The notes beneath the pieces are model-generated. The model saw nothing but the letters and a program-made list of their open reading frames with translations, was not told where the DNA came from and searched no databases. The translations under genes were made by a program, and so were the position numbers. A stretch of 64,000 nt of DNA from UBA4408 sp002389785 (GTDB taxonomy: Bacteria > Bacteroidota > Bacteroidia > UBA4408). Below are positions 1 through 6,798 of the stretch, piece after piece; within the stretch, counting starts at the first letter, position 1, and every line of letters begins with the position of its first letter. Where the stretch lies: NCBI GenBank assembly GCA_035438985.1, contig DAORJK010000013.1, forward strand, positions 30,797-94,796, in the 5' to 3' direction.

Positions 1-1
1 C

Positions 2-295
2 GACTTAAATGGCTATTCAGCAATTGCTCCAACAGCCTGTCCTTGGGATGTAAGTGCCAATAAGCGGTTACCAGACAATCTCTGGCCCTGCGGAAAGAAC
101 TTTGTATCCTCTGTTTTTAGACCTAGTTGGAATCCCAATGCGCTTTATGCTCCCTGTGATCGCTTGGCAATGGCAGGGCATGGAGATTGGCAAACAAGAC
201 ACCCTGAATTGTGGTGGCAGCCAACATTTAAAATTGATAAATACTTGCACTATCTACACAGGCTTTTAAATTCTTCAGACTATGTTGACTCATAA
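2..295 (+). CDS. C-terminal part of a probable E2-like (UBC-fold) protein
   Basis: A reading frame open from the left edge ends at a TAA at 293-295, so only the last 97 residues are visible. The tail has a conserved look: a strand-like VSSVFRPSW, then NPNALYAPCDRLA, a GHGDW, a WW pair, and a final helix (FKIDKYLHYLHRLLN) that resembles the W-x-P...TI..VL..I..LL end of ubiquitin-conjugating E2 enzymes. The Cys in YAPCDR is a possible catalytic residue, though it sits further from the tryptophans than in classical E2s. The gene overlaps the JAB gene by 14 nt, so the two are translationally coupled. The E2 call rests on the short tail and on the JAB-E1 neighbours. It could instead be another small partner of these systems. 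The N-terminus and any ubiquitin-like gene lie outside the window. Confidence 0.5.
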   Translation, partial: DLNGYSAIAPTACPWDVSANKRLPDNLWPCGKNFVSSVFRPSWNPNALYAPCDRLAMAGHGDWQTRHPELWWQPTFKIDKYLHYLHRLLNSSDYVDS

Positions 296-767
296 ATTAG
301 AAATATCAGAAACACTTTGGGTTAAATTAGTTGGACAACTGAGAATCCGAGGTAAGGGAAAACGCGAAACAGGAGCCTTTTTACTTGGCCCTTTAGAAAA
401 ACCTACCATTACAAAATTCATTTGTTATGATGAACTTGACCCTCATGCATTTGACTCTGGGATAATTGTTTTTAGTGGAGACGGATATATCCCATTATGG
501 AAATATTGTCGTGAAAACAATCTTCGGGTTTGGGCTGACGTTCATACCCATCCAGGAACTTGGACAGGCCAAAGTAAGGCAGATAAAGAGCACCCCATGA
601 TATCTCAAAAAGGTCACATAGCCTTCATTGTTCCGAATTTTGCAAAAAACAAAAAGCAGAAATTCACAGGAGTTGGGATATATGAATACTTAGGCGACCA
701 TAAATGGAAAATATGGACCAGTAACTCTAGTATTATTAAGCTAATTGTAGAAAAAAATGAAAGATGA
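282..767 (+). CDS. JAB/JAMM-domain metalloprotease (deubiquitinase-like)
   Basis: A 161-residue single-domain protein with a complete JAMM zinc site: Glu29 in RETGAFLLG, then H88-T-H90-P, Ser98 and Asp101 (HxHPx6SxxD). Proteins of this family cleave isopeptide or C-terminal peptide bonds next to ubiquitin-like proteins. In bacterial systems such as CBASS type II (Cap3) and Bil (BilD) they process or remove the ubiquitin-like modifier or conjugate. All metal ligands and the catalytic Glu are present, so it is predicted to be active. It overlaps the E2-like frame by 14 nt and the E1-like gene by 11 nt, so the three genes form one translational unit. No signal peptide is seen, so it should act in the cytoplasm. 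The role is inferred from family and context. Confidence 0.88.
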   Translation: MLTHKLEISETLWVKLVGQLRIRGKGKRETGAFLLGPLEKPTITKFICYDELDPHAFDSGIIVFSGDGYIPLWKYCRENNLRVWADVHTHPGTWTGQSKADKEHPMISQKGHIAFIVPNFAKNKKQKFTGVGIYEYLGDHKWKIWTSNSSIIKLIVEKNER

Positions 768-2130
768 AATCACAGAAAATAACTTTAATCGCTTAGCCAT
801 TTGCATAATGACAAAACATCGTTGTTCTTACGATGAAGCAATGGATAAGTTATGCGAACTAAAGTTAAATATAGTATGTGGAAGTGCGATAGGAAATTCT
901 ATTCCCTTACAAGCAGCACTATTAACCGCTGTCAATACAGGGAAGCGTGCATTTTTAGGGGGCATATTTATTACAATCCCTGAGGATGTCAACACTTTGA
1001 TCCCTTGGCCAAATAGCACCTACTTAAATGACATAATAGTTGAACTAGGGGGACAAATAGTACAGAAACCTGTAGACGGAGTTTTTTCTCTAAAATTAGG
1101 TCTTTCAGCAAGTATTGAAGAAAACTCTTTAGAGGTTATTTGTAATAGTTGGCAAGGAGGCTTTTCAAACGGTGATAGTGATATTCGTTTGTTAGAAAGT
1201 AATAATATTCCTCTGGGAGGTATTGCTGCAGGAGCGCTGGGGGTTGGAACAGCTTTTCTTAGATTAACCAACATACAAGTTTCTGCAGGAGATGTATCAA
1301 CAGGAATTTCTCTCTGGCGACCGGACTTAGGCTGGCTTGATTATGAAGCAAATGGACCGGAGGTAATATTCCTACCGGAAAAATTTTGGTTACTTGGTTT
1401 AGGGCACTTAGGTCAAGCATACTTATGGAACATAGCTTTTCTTCCTTATCCAGACTCTTCACAGATATCAATTCTTCTGCAGGACTATGATAAGATGTCG
1501 GTGGCCAATTTAAGTGCCGGACTAATCTGTGAAGAGGAAAATGATAAACAATTCAAGACTCGAATATGCAGCAATTGGCTCGAAGAGAGGGGTTTTAAAA
1601 CCATTATATCAGAAAGAAAATTTGATGAATCAACTAAATGTAATAGTAGTGAGCCATTAATTGCTTTATGTGGGTTTGATTCAGCCGTTTCGAGATTACA
1701 TCTGGAAGATGCAGGGTTTGATTTGATTGTAGAAGCAGCTCTTGGTGGAAATTTATCATTGTTTGATAATATTATTTTACACACTTTCCCTAATGCACGT
1801 AAATCTCCAAAAGTAATTTGGGGAAATCTAAATTTTACTGACCAAGAGATTAATTCTGTTGTACTTGAAAAATTCTCGCATCTGAAAGAAAATGAATGTG
1901 GGATTATTGCTCAAACTCTTGCTAGTAAAGCAATTTCTACAGCTTTCGTAGGAGCGTTAGCAGGAGCGCTTGCAATTGCTGAATTATTGAGGGCATTAAA
2001 CGGAGGCAAGAGATATGATTTGATTGTCGCTCAAATGCGATCTTTGCAATATAAGAATGCCTCAATTCATAAAAATGAATCCTATAGTTCTGAAATGGCA
2101 AGAAACGGATTTGTTTCTAGTAAATGTTAA
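757..2130 (+). CDS. ThiF/E1-like ubiquitin-activating adenylyltransferase
   Basis: A 457-residue protein. The C-terminal half is a ThiF/E1 Rossmann domain with the nucleotide loop G214-L-G216-H-L-G219. It continues through a strand ending LLQDYDKMSVANLSAG (the position of the adenylate-binding Asp), VEAALGG, and ends with an Ala/Gly-rich helix (ISTAFVGALAGALAIAELL). The N-terminal half has no GxGxxG but has its own IVCGSAIGN strand and a very similar Ala/Gly helix (GGIAAGALGVGTAFLRL) after a GWQGGF-like segment. It therefore looks like a degenerate adenylation-like domain fused to an active one. Its expected job is to activate a ubiquitin-like C-terminus and pass it to the E2-like partner. 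I could not assign a catalytic transthiolation Cys; several are present (for example in ALCGFD and ENECGI). It is coupled to the JAB gene by an 11-nt overlap and lies 60 nt before the caspase gene. Confidence 0.82.
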   Translation: MKDEITENNFNRLAICIMTKHRCSYDEAMDKLCELKLNIVCGSAIGNSIPLQAALLTAVNTGKRAFLGGIFITIPEDVNTLIPWPNSTYLNDIIVELGGQIVQKPVDGVFSLKLGLSASIEENSLEVICNSWQGGFSNGDSDIRLLESNNIPLGGIAAGALGVGTAFLRLTNIQVSAGDVSTGISLWRPDLGWLDYEANGPEVIFLPEKFWLLGLGHLGQAYLWNIAFLPYPDSSQISILLQDYDKMSVANLSAGLICEEENDKQFKTRICSNWLEERGFKTIISERKFDESTKCNSSEPLIALCGFDSAVSRLHLEDAGFDLIVEAALGGNLSLFDNIILHTFPNARKSPKVIWGNLNFTDQEINSVVLEKFSHLKENECGIIAQTLASKAISTAFVGALAGALAIAELLRALNGGKRYDLIVAQMRSLQYKNASIHKNESYSSEMARNGFVSSKC

Positions 2131-2190
2131 CCATTTTATTTTCCAGAAATTAATTATTTTTCGAAACAGTCTATTTAAAAGTTAAAAAAT

Positions 2191-2934
2191 ATGAAACGTA
2201 AAGCTATAGTAATTGGTGCTCCTGGAGGGGTTAAAAATGAATATTTAGAAGGTGTTCAATACGATTTCAAGAATTACATAAACTTCTTAAAATCACCAAC
2301 GGGTGGTGCATGGGATTCGAGTGAAATTATCCCAGTAATGAATCCGAGCTCAATAAAGCTAAAGAACTACTTAAAAAACTTAAAGGTGGATTACACATTG
2401 GTGATATTTTCAGGTCATGGGGCCTATCAAATTGGTGATAGTACATATATTGCAGTGAACAGGACCGATTTAATTTCAGTCAATGAGCTAGTTACAAAAT
2501 CGCCAAAACAATTGCTTATCATAGATGCCTGTAGAAGTTTCATCGATAGTGGTATTTCTGGATTCTTAGAAGAGGAAGCTAAAAAATTTCCCTCAAAACT
2601 AAGCAGGATTGAGGGAAAAAGAATTTTTAAGTATCAGCTAGATAAATGTGAAAATGGACTGGTCGTTTGTTTTTCATCTATAATTGGTCAAAGTTCATAC
2701 AGTAAAAATGACGGTGGTTTGTTTTCACTTAGCTTATTAGATACTGCCAAATCATGGGTTTTAACGCCTAGCAGGTTTGGTATATTGCCGATACAAACAG
2801 CCTTTACAAGAGCGAAAAATTATACAATTCAAAAAACAAGAGGTATACAAGTGCCTGAACTTAAGGCATCCAATATTAAAAAAAGAACTACATGGTTTCC
2901 ATTTGCCATAAGAAAACCTATACAATCAGTTTAA
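2191..2934 (+). CDS. Caspase-like (C14 / metacaspase-type) cysteine protease
   Basis: A 247-residue protein with the caspase p20 signature: strand KRKAIVIGAPGG at the N-terminus, His76 in FSGHGA and Cys114 in IIDACRSF, 38 residues apart as in caspases and metacaspases. A later segment, GLVVCFSSIIGQSSYS...GGLFSLSLLD, matches the usual strand and helix after the catalytic Cys. There is no signal peptide, so it is predicted to be cytoplasmic. It follows the E1 gene by 60 nt on the same strand and is probably co-transcribed. A TATTTTTC box at 2155-2162 could give it its own promoter (weak). Bacterial caspases act as death effectors in several defence systems, so the context suggests it is the effector or a processing protease of the ubiquitin-like module. 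No separate sensor domain is present. The substrate is unknown. Confidence 0.82.
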   Translation: MKRKAIVIGAPGGVKNEYLEGVQYDFKNYINFLKSPTGGAWDSSEIIPVMNPSSIKLKNYLKNLKVDYTLVIFSGHGAYQIGDSTYIAVNRTDLISVNELVTKSPKQLLIIDACRSFIDSGISGFLEEEAKKFPSKLSRIEGKRIFKYQLDKCENGLVVCFSSIIGQSSYSKNDGGLFSLSLLDTAKSWVLTPSRFGILPIQTAFTRAKNYTIQKTRGIQVPELKASNIKKRTTWFPFAIRKPIQSV

Positions 2935-3463
2935 CAGTTTGAACATTTCTGCTTCAAAAAAACTCAGCTGGATGTCTTAATATATAATGGTTCAAGAAAA
3001 ATTCACAACTCGCTAATCTTGTTTTTGAATTAGAGTAGATTCTGATACTTGAATGATAAAACTCTATTTGCTTAAGGTCAGTTCACTCATTCCGCTACGC
3101 GCTTCATTCTTTTCACTCACCGCAAGCAACGCACACAAGAGAAACAAAATATAAATTACCACTGTCCGCGTTAATTCAAGTTTCCCTTTTTGATTTGACA
3201 GTACGAATTTATATTTCGTTACACTTGCTTTTCCCCCCTCATAAGGTATTCTTTGTTTGACAAAAAACACAACCGCTTCAAAAGTTGAAAATTCCTTGCA
3301 CTTACAACCCTTTGTTCGTAAAGGTTATAGTAAATTTCGAAAAAACAATTTTCCTGTTTTGCCATTCAAGTAAAAAATCTTTTCCCGAAAACCTTGACAA
3401 ACATCCAAAGAAATTTTGATTGGGTTTTTACACGGTTGAGCTTTTTCGGTTTGCCATTTGAAA
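2935..3463. other. Intergenic stretch without a recognisable gene
   Basis: These 529 bases separate the caspase gene from the convergent HEPN-like gene. A 68-codon minus-strand frame (3064-3270) has low-complexity content and no recognisable motif, so I do not call it. I see no hairpin followed by a T-run, no tRNA and no long repeat. Confidence 0.6.
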
Positions 3464-4330
3464 CTATTTTGCTTTCATGATTAACGATTCCAAAAATTCG
3501 GAATTAGATTTAATTGAACGTTCAACTTTCTTCAATAAATTTTTTCTGTAATCTTTATTCTTATCTAGAGAAGAGTAATCAACCAAGTTTTTACTGTAGA
3601 ATTTTAAATCTTTTTTGAAGCTCGCCATGCTTGATTTCTTAGTGACAAATTTCTCAATTGCAAAAGCAACAAGTTCTTGAGTAAATGGAATAGAAACAAC
3701 TTGATATTCCGCTAACCCTTGCAGTAAATTAAATTCTTTCCATTTATTTGACTCATCAAGAGCCTGAATTCTATTTCCTGTTTTTTTCAAGTGAATGTCG
3801 ACAATTCGATAGCTGTTTTTTTCCTGTGTTTTCTTTCCCTCATTACTTTTCCCCCAAACAGTATAATCAACAGTATGAGCACCCGCGACCTTCCTTAAAT
3901 CATAAATATCCAATTTTTGTATTTTTGAGTATTGTTGTTCGGTTGAGGGAAATTTAAGGAGCTCTCCAATCCCTTTTAGGGCAGAGCTTTGCAAGTAGAT
4001 AGCGTTTAAAATACCATATAGCCTTAAATATTTTTCACCCCAACTTTCATTCTTCGACAAGTCTCCCAATTGATACTCGAATGCATTAACGATGGCACTT
4101 TCGGTTGTTATGGTTAAATCAACGCAGGCCTGAAATCTTTTGGATTCCTCAATATTATTAAAACCCATTCTCTCAGAGTACGCTTTCCAAAAGTTATCTT
4201 GGTGAGGAATATTCTGAGAAACATGATAGATTATGGCCGAAAGTAAATCGGCAATATCACCTTTGTCGTATTTCTCATTTTTACCAACGTTAATCATGCT
4301 GCTTTTTTTGAAGACAAAGCTATATAGCAT
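3464..4330 (-). CDS. Helical protein with HEPN-like R-x5-H motif
   Basis: A 288-residue, mostly helical, soluble protein; start at Met1 or at Met12 (MINVGKNEK), the latter looking more natural. The segment LRLYGILNAIYLQSSALKGI followed by DIYDLRKVAGAHTVDY resembles a HEPN domain, whose ribonuclease motif is R-x(4-6)-H; here R146 and H152. The C-terminal half (about residues 200-288) is Lys-rich and helical and I do not recognise it. HEPN proteins are often RNases in toxin-antitoxin and abortive-infection systems. The gene faces the caspase gene across a 529-bp gap, so it sits beside a presumed defence operon but is not in it. The HEPN assignment is inference from one motif and helix pattern; otherwise the protein is hypothetical. 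Confidence 0.55.
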   Translation of the reverse strand: MLYSFVFKKSSMINVGKNEKYDKGDIADLLSAIIYHVSQNIPHQDNFWKAYSERMGFNNIEESKRFQACVDLTITTESAIVNAFEYQLGDLSKNESWGEKYLRLYGILNAIYLQSSALKGIGELLKFPSTEQQYSKIQKLDIYDLRKVAGAHTVDYTVWGKSNEGKKTQEKNSYRIVDIHLKKTGNRIQALDESNKWKEFNLLQGLAEYQVVSIPFTQELVAFAIEKFVTKKSSMASFKKDLKFYSKNLVDYSSLDKNKDYRKNLLKKVERSIKSNSEFLESLIMKAK

Positions 4331-4445
4331 TCAACCGTTAATAGGATGATTATCCGACTATTTTTCAACATGATGGGTAATTGACATCAGTCCACCTACT
4401 GCTTAGCTAAGAATCTGCCTGCATAGCAAGAATCAAGACCCTTGT

Positions 4446-4499
4446 TGTCTTTGTCTTCATCAAGAATTTTTCGAACCCCAAAAATCACAGACAAAGACA
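4446..4499. repeat. 11-bp perfect inverted repeat in the 4331-4650 gap
   Basis: TGTCTTTGTCT at 4446-4456 and its exact complement at 4489-4499 are separated by 32 bases and followed by a T-run at 4503-4508. It lies between two divergent genes, so it is either a regulatory structure or a leftover terminator. The rest of the 320-bp gap shows only a sigma70-like TTGACC / 17 nt / TATAAT (4587-4615) upstream of the CHAP gene, which is not the Bacteroidota consensus and may be chance. Confidence 0.45.
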
Positions 4500-4650
4500 C
4501 GCTTTTTTACAATTAAAGTATATTTTTTATCGACTAAAATTGCAGGTGTGGGTAAAATGAAATATATTGCACAAATATTTTACGAGTTGACCAAACGACT
4601 TCAATGGGATATAATTCAATAAATAGATAACTAAAAATTAAAAAATACAT

Positions 4651-5766
4651 ATGAGAAAATTTCACAAAATTAGTCTTGCCCTGGCTACAGTTTCAGTAAT
4701 TATTTTCTTTGTTGGATGCAAGAAAGATGGCATAGAAACATCAAACAATGAATCACAAAACAATAGCAGTTTCGATGATCAAACATGGAGGTCTTACCCC
4801 CTTGATACAACTCCGGGATTTGCTGCTGATGATGCATCTCGGATTTTGTCATACCCAGCTACCTCGTATGTTTCTGTTCCAAATAACAATGTTTTTCAAG
4901 CCTCTCCCGCTAGTTCAGTTGCCTATGGAGGTGTTACTTATTATGGCGGCCCATTTCAAGCAAGTACTTATTCGGTAAGCGGAAATATAATTACGTTTCA
5001 AATGAAACGCACAGATGGGTTTACTTTCCCTGTTGGCTCTGTTTTGAAAATTAAACTTACTAATGCAGGAGGAACAGTAATGAATACAATTACTTTAACA
5101 GCAGCAGCTTCAAGTTATAACTTGCATGCTATTGAATCAAACACCTGGAATCTAAGTGGTGGTAGTTCAAGCAATCCCAACAATACCAGTAGTTATGTAT
5201 TAACTTGGTACAATCCTTCTAGTGGCTTAACATTTTATACTTTACCTATAAAAATTGTTGCTGTTCCAACAGGTTGGGGTACTAATCTATCAAGTTTTGG
5301 TGTCCCCATTTATTCAAATGGCTGGGGTGGCTTCTTATCTACCAATAACCTTAAAGATGTTTCCTACAATAACTCTCAGATGTATCAATGTGTACATTAT
5401 ATTCAGAAATACTATCTTGCTATAAAGTCTAAAAATATTGGCAATGCTAATGCTGGTGACTATTGGAATTCAAACACCTCTCACAGCCTTACTCAAAAAG
5501 TATTAAACGGGAATGGTGTTCCACAACAAGGAGATATTGTTTGCTTTTACAACACTAACTCTGGTTCCTATCATGTGGGAATTGCAGGTGGGGTTAATGT
5601 TTCTGGCTTTTTAAGAGTGTTTCAGGAAAACGTTGGGCAAACCCTTGTTAATGGTAATTATTGCTCTGGATATAAGGACATGGCTTATGCAAATAATGGA
5701 AGTGGTTACAACGTTTCAGCAGCAACACTTGGTAGCAATTGGGTGACACTTGGTTGGGTGAGGTAA
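4651..5766 (+). CDS. Lipoprotein with C-terminal CHAP-like domain
   Basis: A 371-residue protein. The N-terminus is a lipoprotein signal with a Cys at VGCKKD, followed by a Ser/Asn-rich linker. Residues about 75-215 are beta-rich (one or two Ig-like segments). Residues about 245-350 carry a CHAP-type pattern: Cys247 in MYQCVHYIQKYY, a QQGDIVCFYN strand and His308 in SYHVGIAGG, then RVFQENVG. CHAP domains are papain-like amidases/endopeptidases that cut peptidoglycan; Cys247 and His308 would be the catalytic pair. The protein should be anchored in the cell envelope. The next gene, 68 nt downstream, is also a lipoprotein. Substrate and role are not shown by the sequence. Confidence 0.75.
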   Translation: MRKFHKISLALATVSVIIFFVGCKKDGIETSNNESQNNSSFDDQTWRSYPLDTTPGFAADDASRILSYPATSYVSVPNNNVFQASPASSVAYGGVTYYGGPFQASTYSVSGNIITFQMKRTDGFTFPVGSVLKIKLTNAGGTVMNTITLTAAASSYNLHAIESNTWNLSGGSSSNPNNTSSYVLTWYNPSSGLTFYTLPIKIVAVPTGWGTNLSSFGVPIYSNGWGGFLSTNNLKDVSYNNSQMYQCVHYIQKYYLAIKSKNIGNANAGDYWNSNTSHSLTQKVLNGNGVPQQGDIVCFYNTNSGSYHVGIAGGVNVSGFLRVFQENVGQTLVNGNYCSGYKDMAYANNGSGYNVSAATLGSNWVTLGWVR

Positions 5767-5834
5767 GATAGTTGCTCTATAGAATGCTTGGCTGAAAATC
5801 AGGTACTAGTGATGTAAAATTAAAATCAATAGAT

Positions 5835-6644
5835 ATGAATAGAAATAAACTAATTTTCTTGGTTGCAATTTTATCTGCTTGCCAAGGAAGACCAACAAGT
5901 TCAGTGACTGAACAAGAACCCCAAGCGGATACAGTTAGTACGGCAAAAGCAAAAATTCAGTCTATCTCTAAGCTTAACGAACAGAGCGATAGCATTTCTC
6001 TATTCACAGCTCCTAATGGTAAACAATACAAAGTTATTCAGCTCCCTGCCGAATCTAGTCTTGATACCTCTACTGGCTTTACAGAACTTGCTGCACAGCT
6101 TGATTGTGAAACGGATGACTACCACGGGAAGGATAGAAAAGCCTCAAAATTATCCATCGTAAATGCCTCAACTGAAGCGTTTAATAGTTTGAACTCTTTT
6201 ATTGAAACCCTAAAGGATGATAACTCAATGATAAATAATTCTCAAATAAGTCGTGACGAGAATAATAAAAGGGTTAAAGATGAAAAAAGAAATATAAAGC
6301 TTAGCAACATTTTTATTTACGCAATGAAAAGAGAGCCCGATAATGATTACCACATAATTATTGGGGATGAAAATGGACTATATTTTAACATTGAAAACTC
6401 TGGCCTTCCAGATGAAAACCAAGGAGATTTTAATAGACTTGCAAAAGCAAGAAAGGAAGTTGAGGATTATTTTGGTGAGGCTTGCAATTCAAATTATCAA
6501 AAGTTTGACCCACCAATTCCTGTTGAAATTGAAGGTTCAATTTTTTATGACATAGATCATCGACCGGGGGCTGTTGGGCCAGAGGGGTTCAAGCCTAAAA
6601 CCTCTTGGGAAATTCACCCAATTACAAAAATTGTTTTCAAATAA
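5835..6644 (+). CDS. Hypothetical lipoprotein
   Basis: A 269-residue protein with a short signal and a Cys right after it (AILSACQG), so it is likely lipidated. The first half is polar and low in conserved features. The C-terminal 60 residues (about 210-269) form a recognisable small domain: a conserved-looking VEIEGSIFYDIDHRPG followed by WEIHPITKIVFK. I have seen this pattern at the end of other hypothetical Bacteroidota proteins but cannot attach a function. It follows the CHAP lipoprotein on the same strand after 68 nt, so the two could share a transcript. A periplasmic partner or inhibitor of the CHAP enzyme is possible but only speculation. Confidence 0.7.
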   Translation: MNRNKLIFLVAILSACQGRPTSSVTEQEPQADTVSTAKAKIQSISKLNEQSDSISLFTAPNGKQYKVIQLPAESSLDTSTGFTELAAQLDCETDDYHGKDRKASKLSIVNASTEAFNSLNSFIETLKDDNSMINNSQISRDENNKRVKDEKRNIKLSNIFIYAMKREPDNDYHIIIGDENGLYFNIENSGLPDENQGDFNRLAKARKEVEDYFGEACNSNYQKFDPPIPVEIEGSIFYDIDHRPGAVGPEGFKPKTSWEIHPITKIVFK

Positions 6645-6698
6645 TAGCAGGATCGGTAAACTGCAAAACAGCCAAGGTTAAGCGTGAATGTCTGCATA

Positions 6699-6751
6699 GC
6701 AAGATTGCGTATGGACGGTCTACTTTGTATGCCGCCCATACGCAATCTTGC
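6699..6751. repeat. 16-bp stem inverted repeat between convergent genes
   Basis: GCAAGATTGCGTATGG (6699-6714) pairs perfectly with 6736-6751 across a 21-nt loop. A second small hairpin, CGGGGAA/TTCCCCG (6751-6769), touches it. Neither is followed by a T-run. The position between two convergent genes (ending at 6644 and 6799) fits a bidirectional transcription stop, but it may also be a dispersed repeat or element scar. Confidence 0.6.
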
Positions 6752-6798
6752 GGGGAACACATTTCCCCGTACCCCTTTAAACGTAAAAAATATTAATT

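Noticed and set aside
54..269. A 71-codon plus-strand frame and its antisense partner
   Set aside because: The frame starting at 2 is open from the edge, has the coherent Trp-rich E2-like tail and overlaps the JAB start in the usual operon way. The other frames are shadows.
3064..3270. 68-codon minus-strand frame between the caspase and HEPN-like genes
   Set aside because: No signal, motif or family resemblance; likely chance.
4587..4615. TTGACC-17-TATAAT upstream of the CHAP lipoprotein
   Set aside because: A good classical sigma70 match, but Bacteroidota primary sigma factors use TTTG/TAnnTTTG. A single match in AT-rich DNA is not enough to call a promoter.
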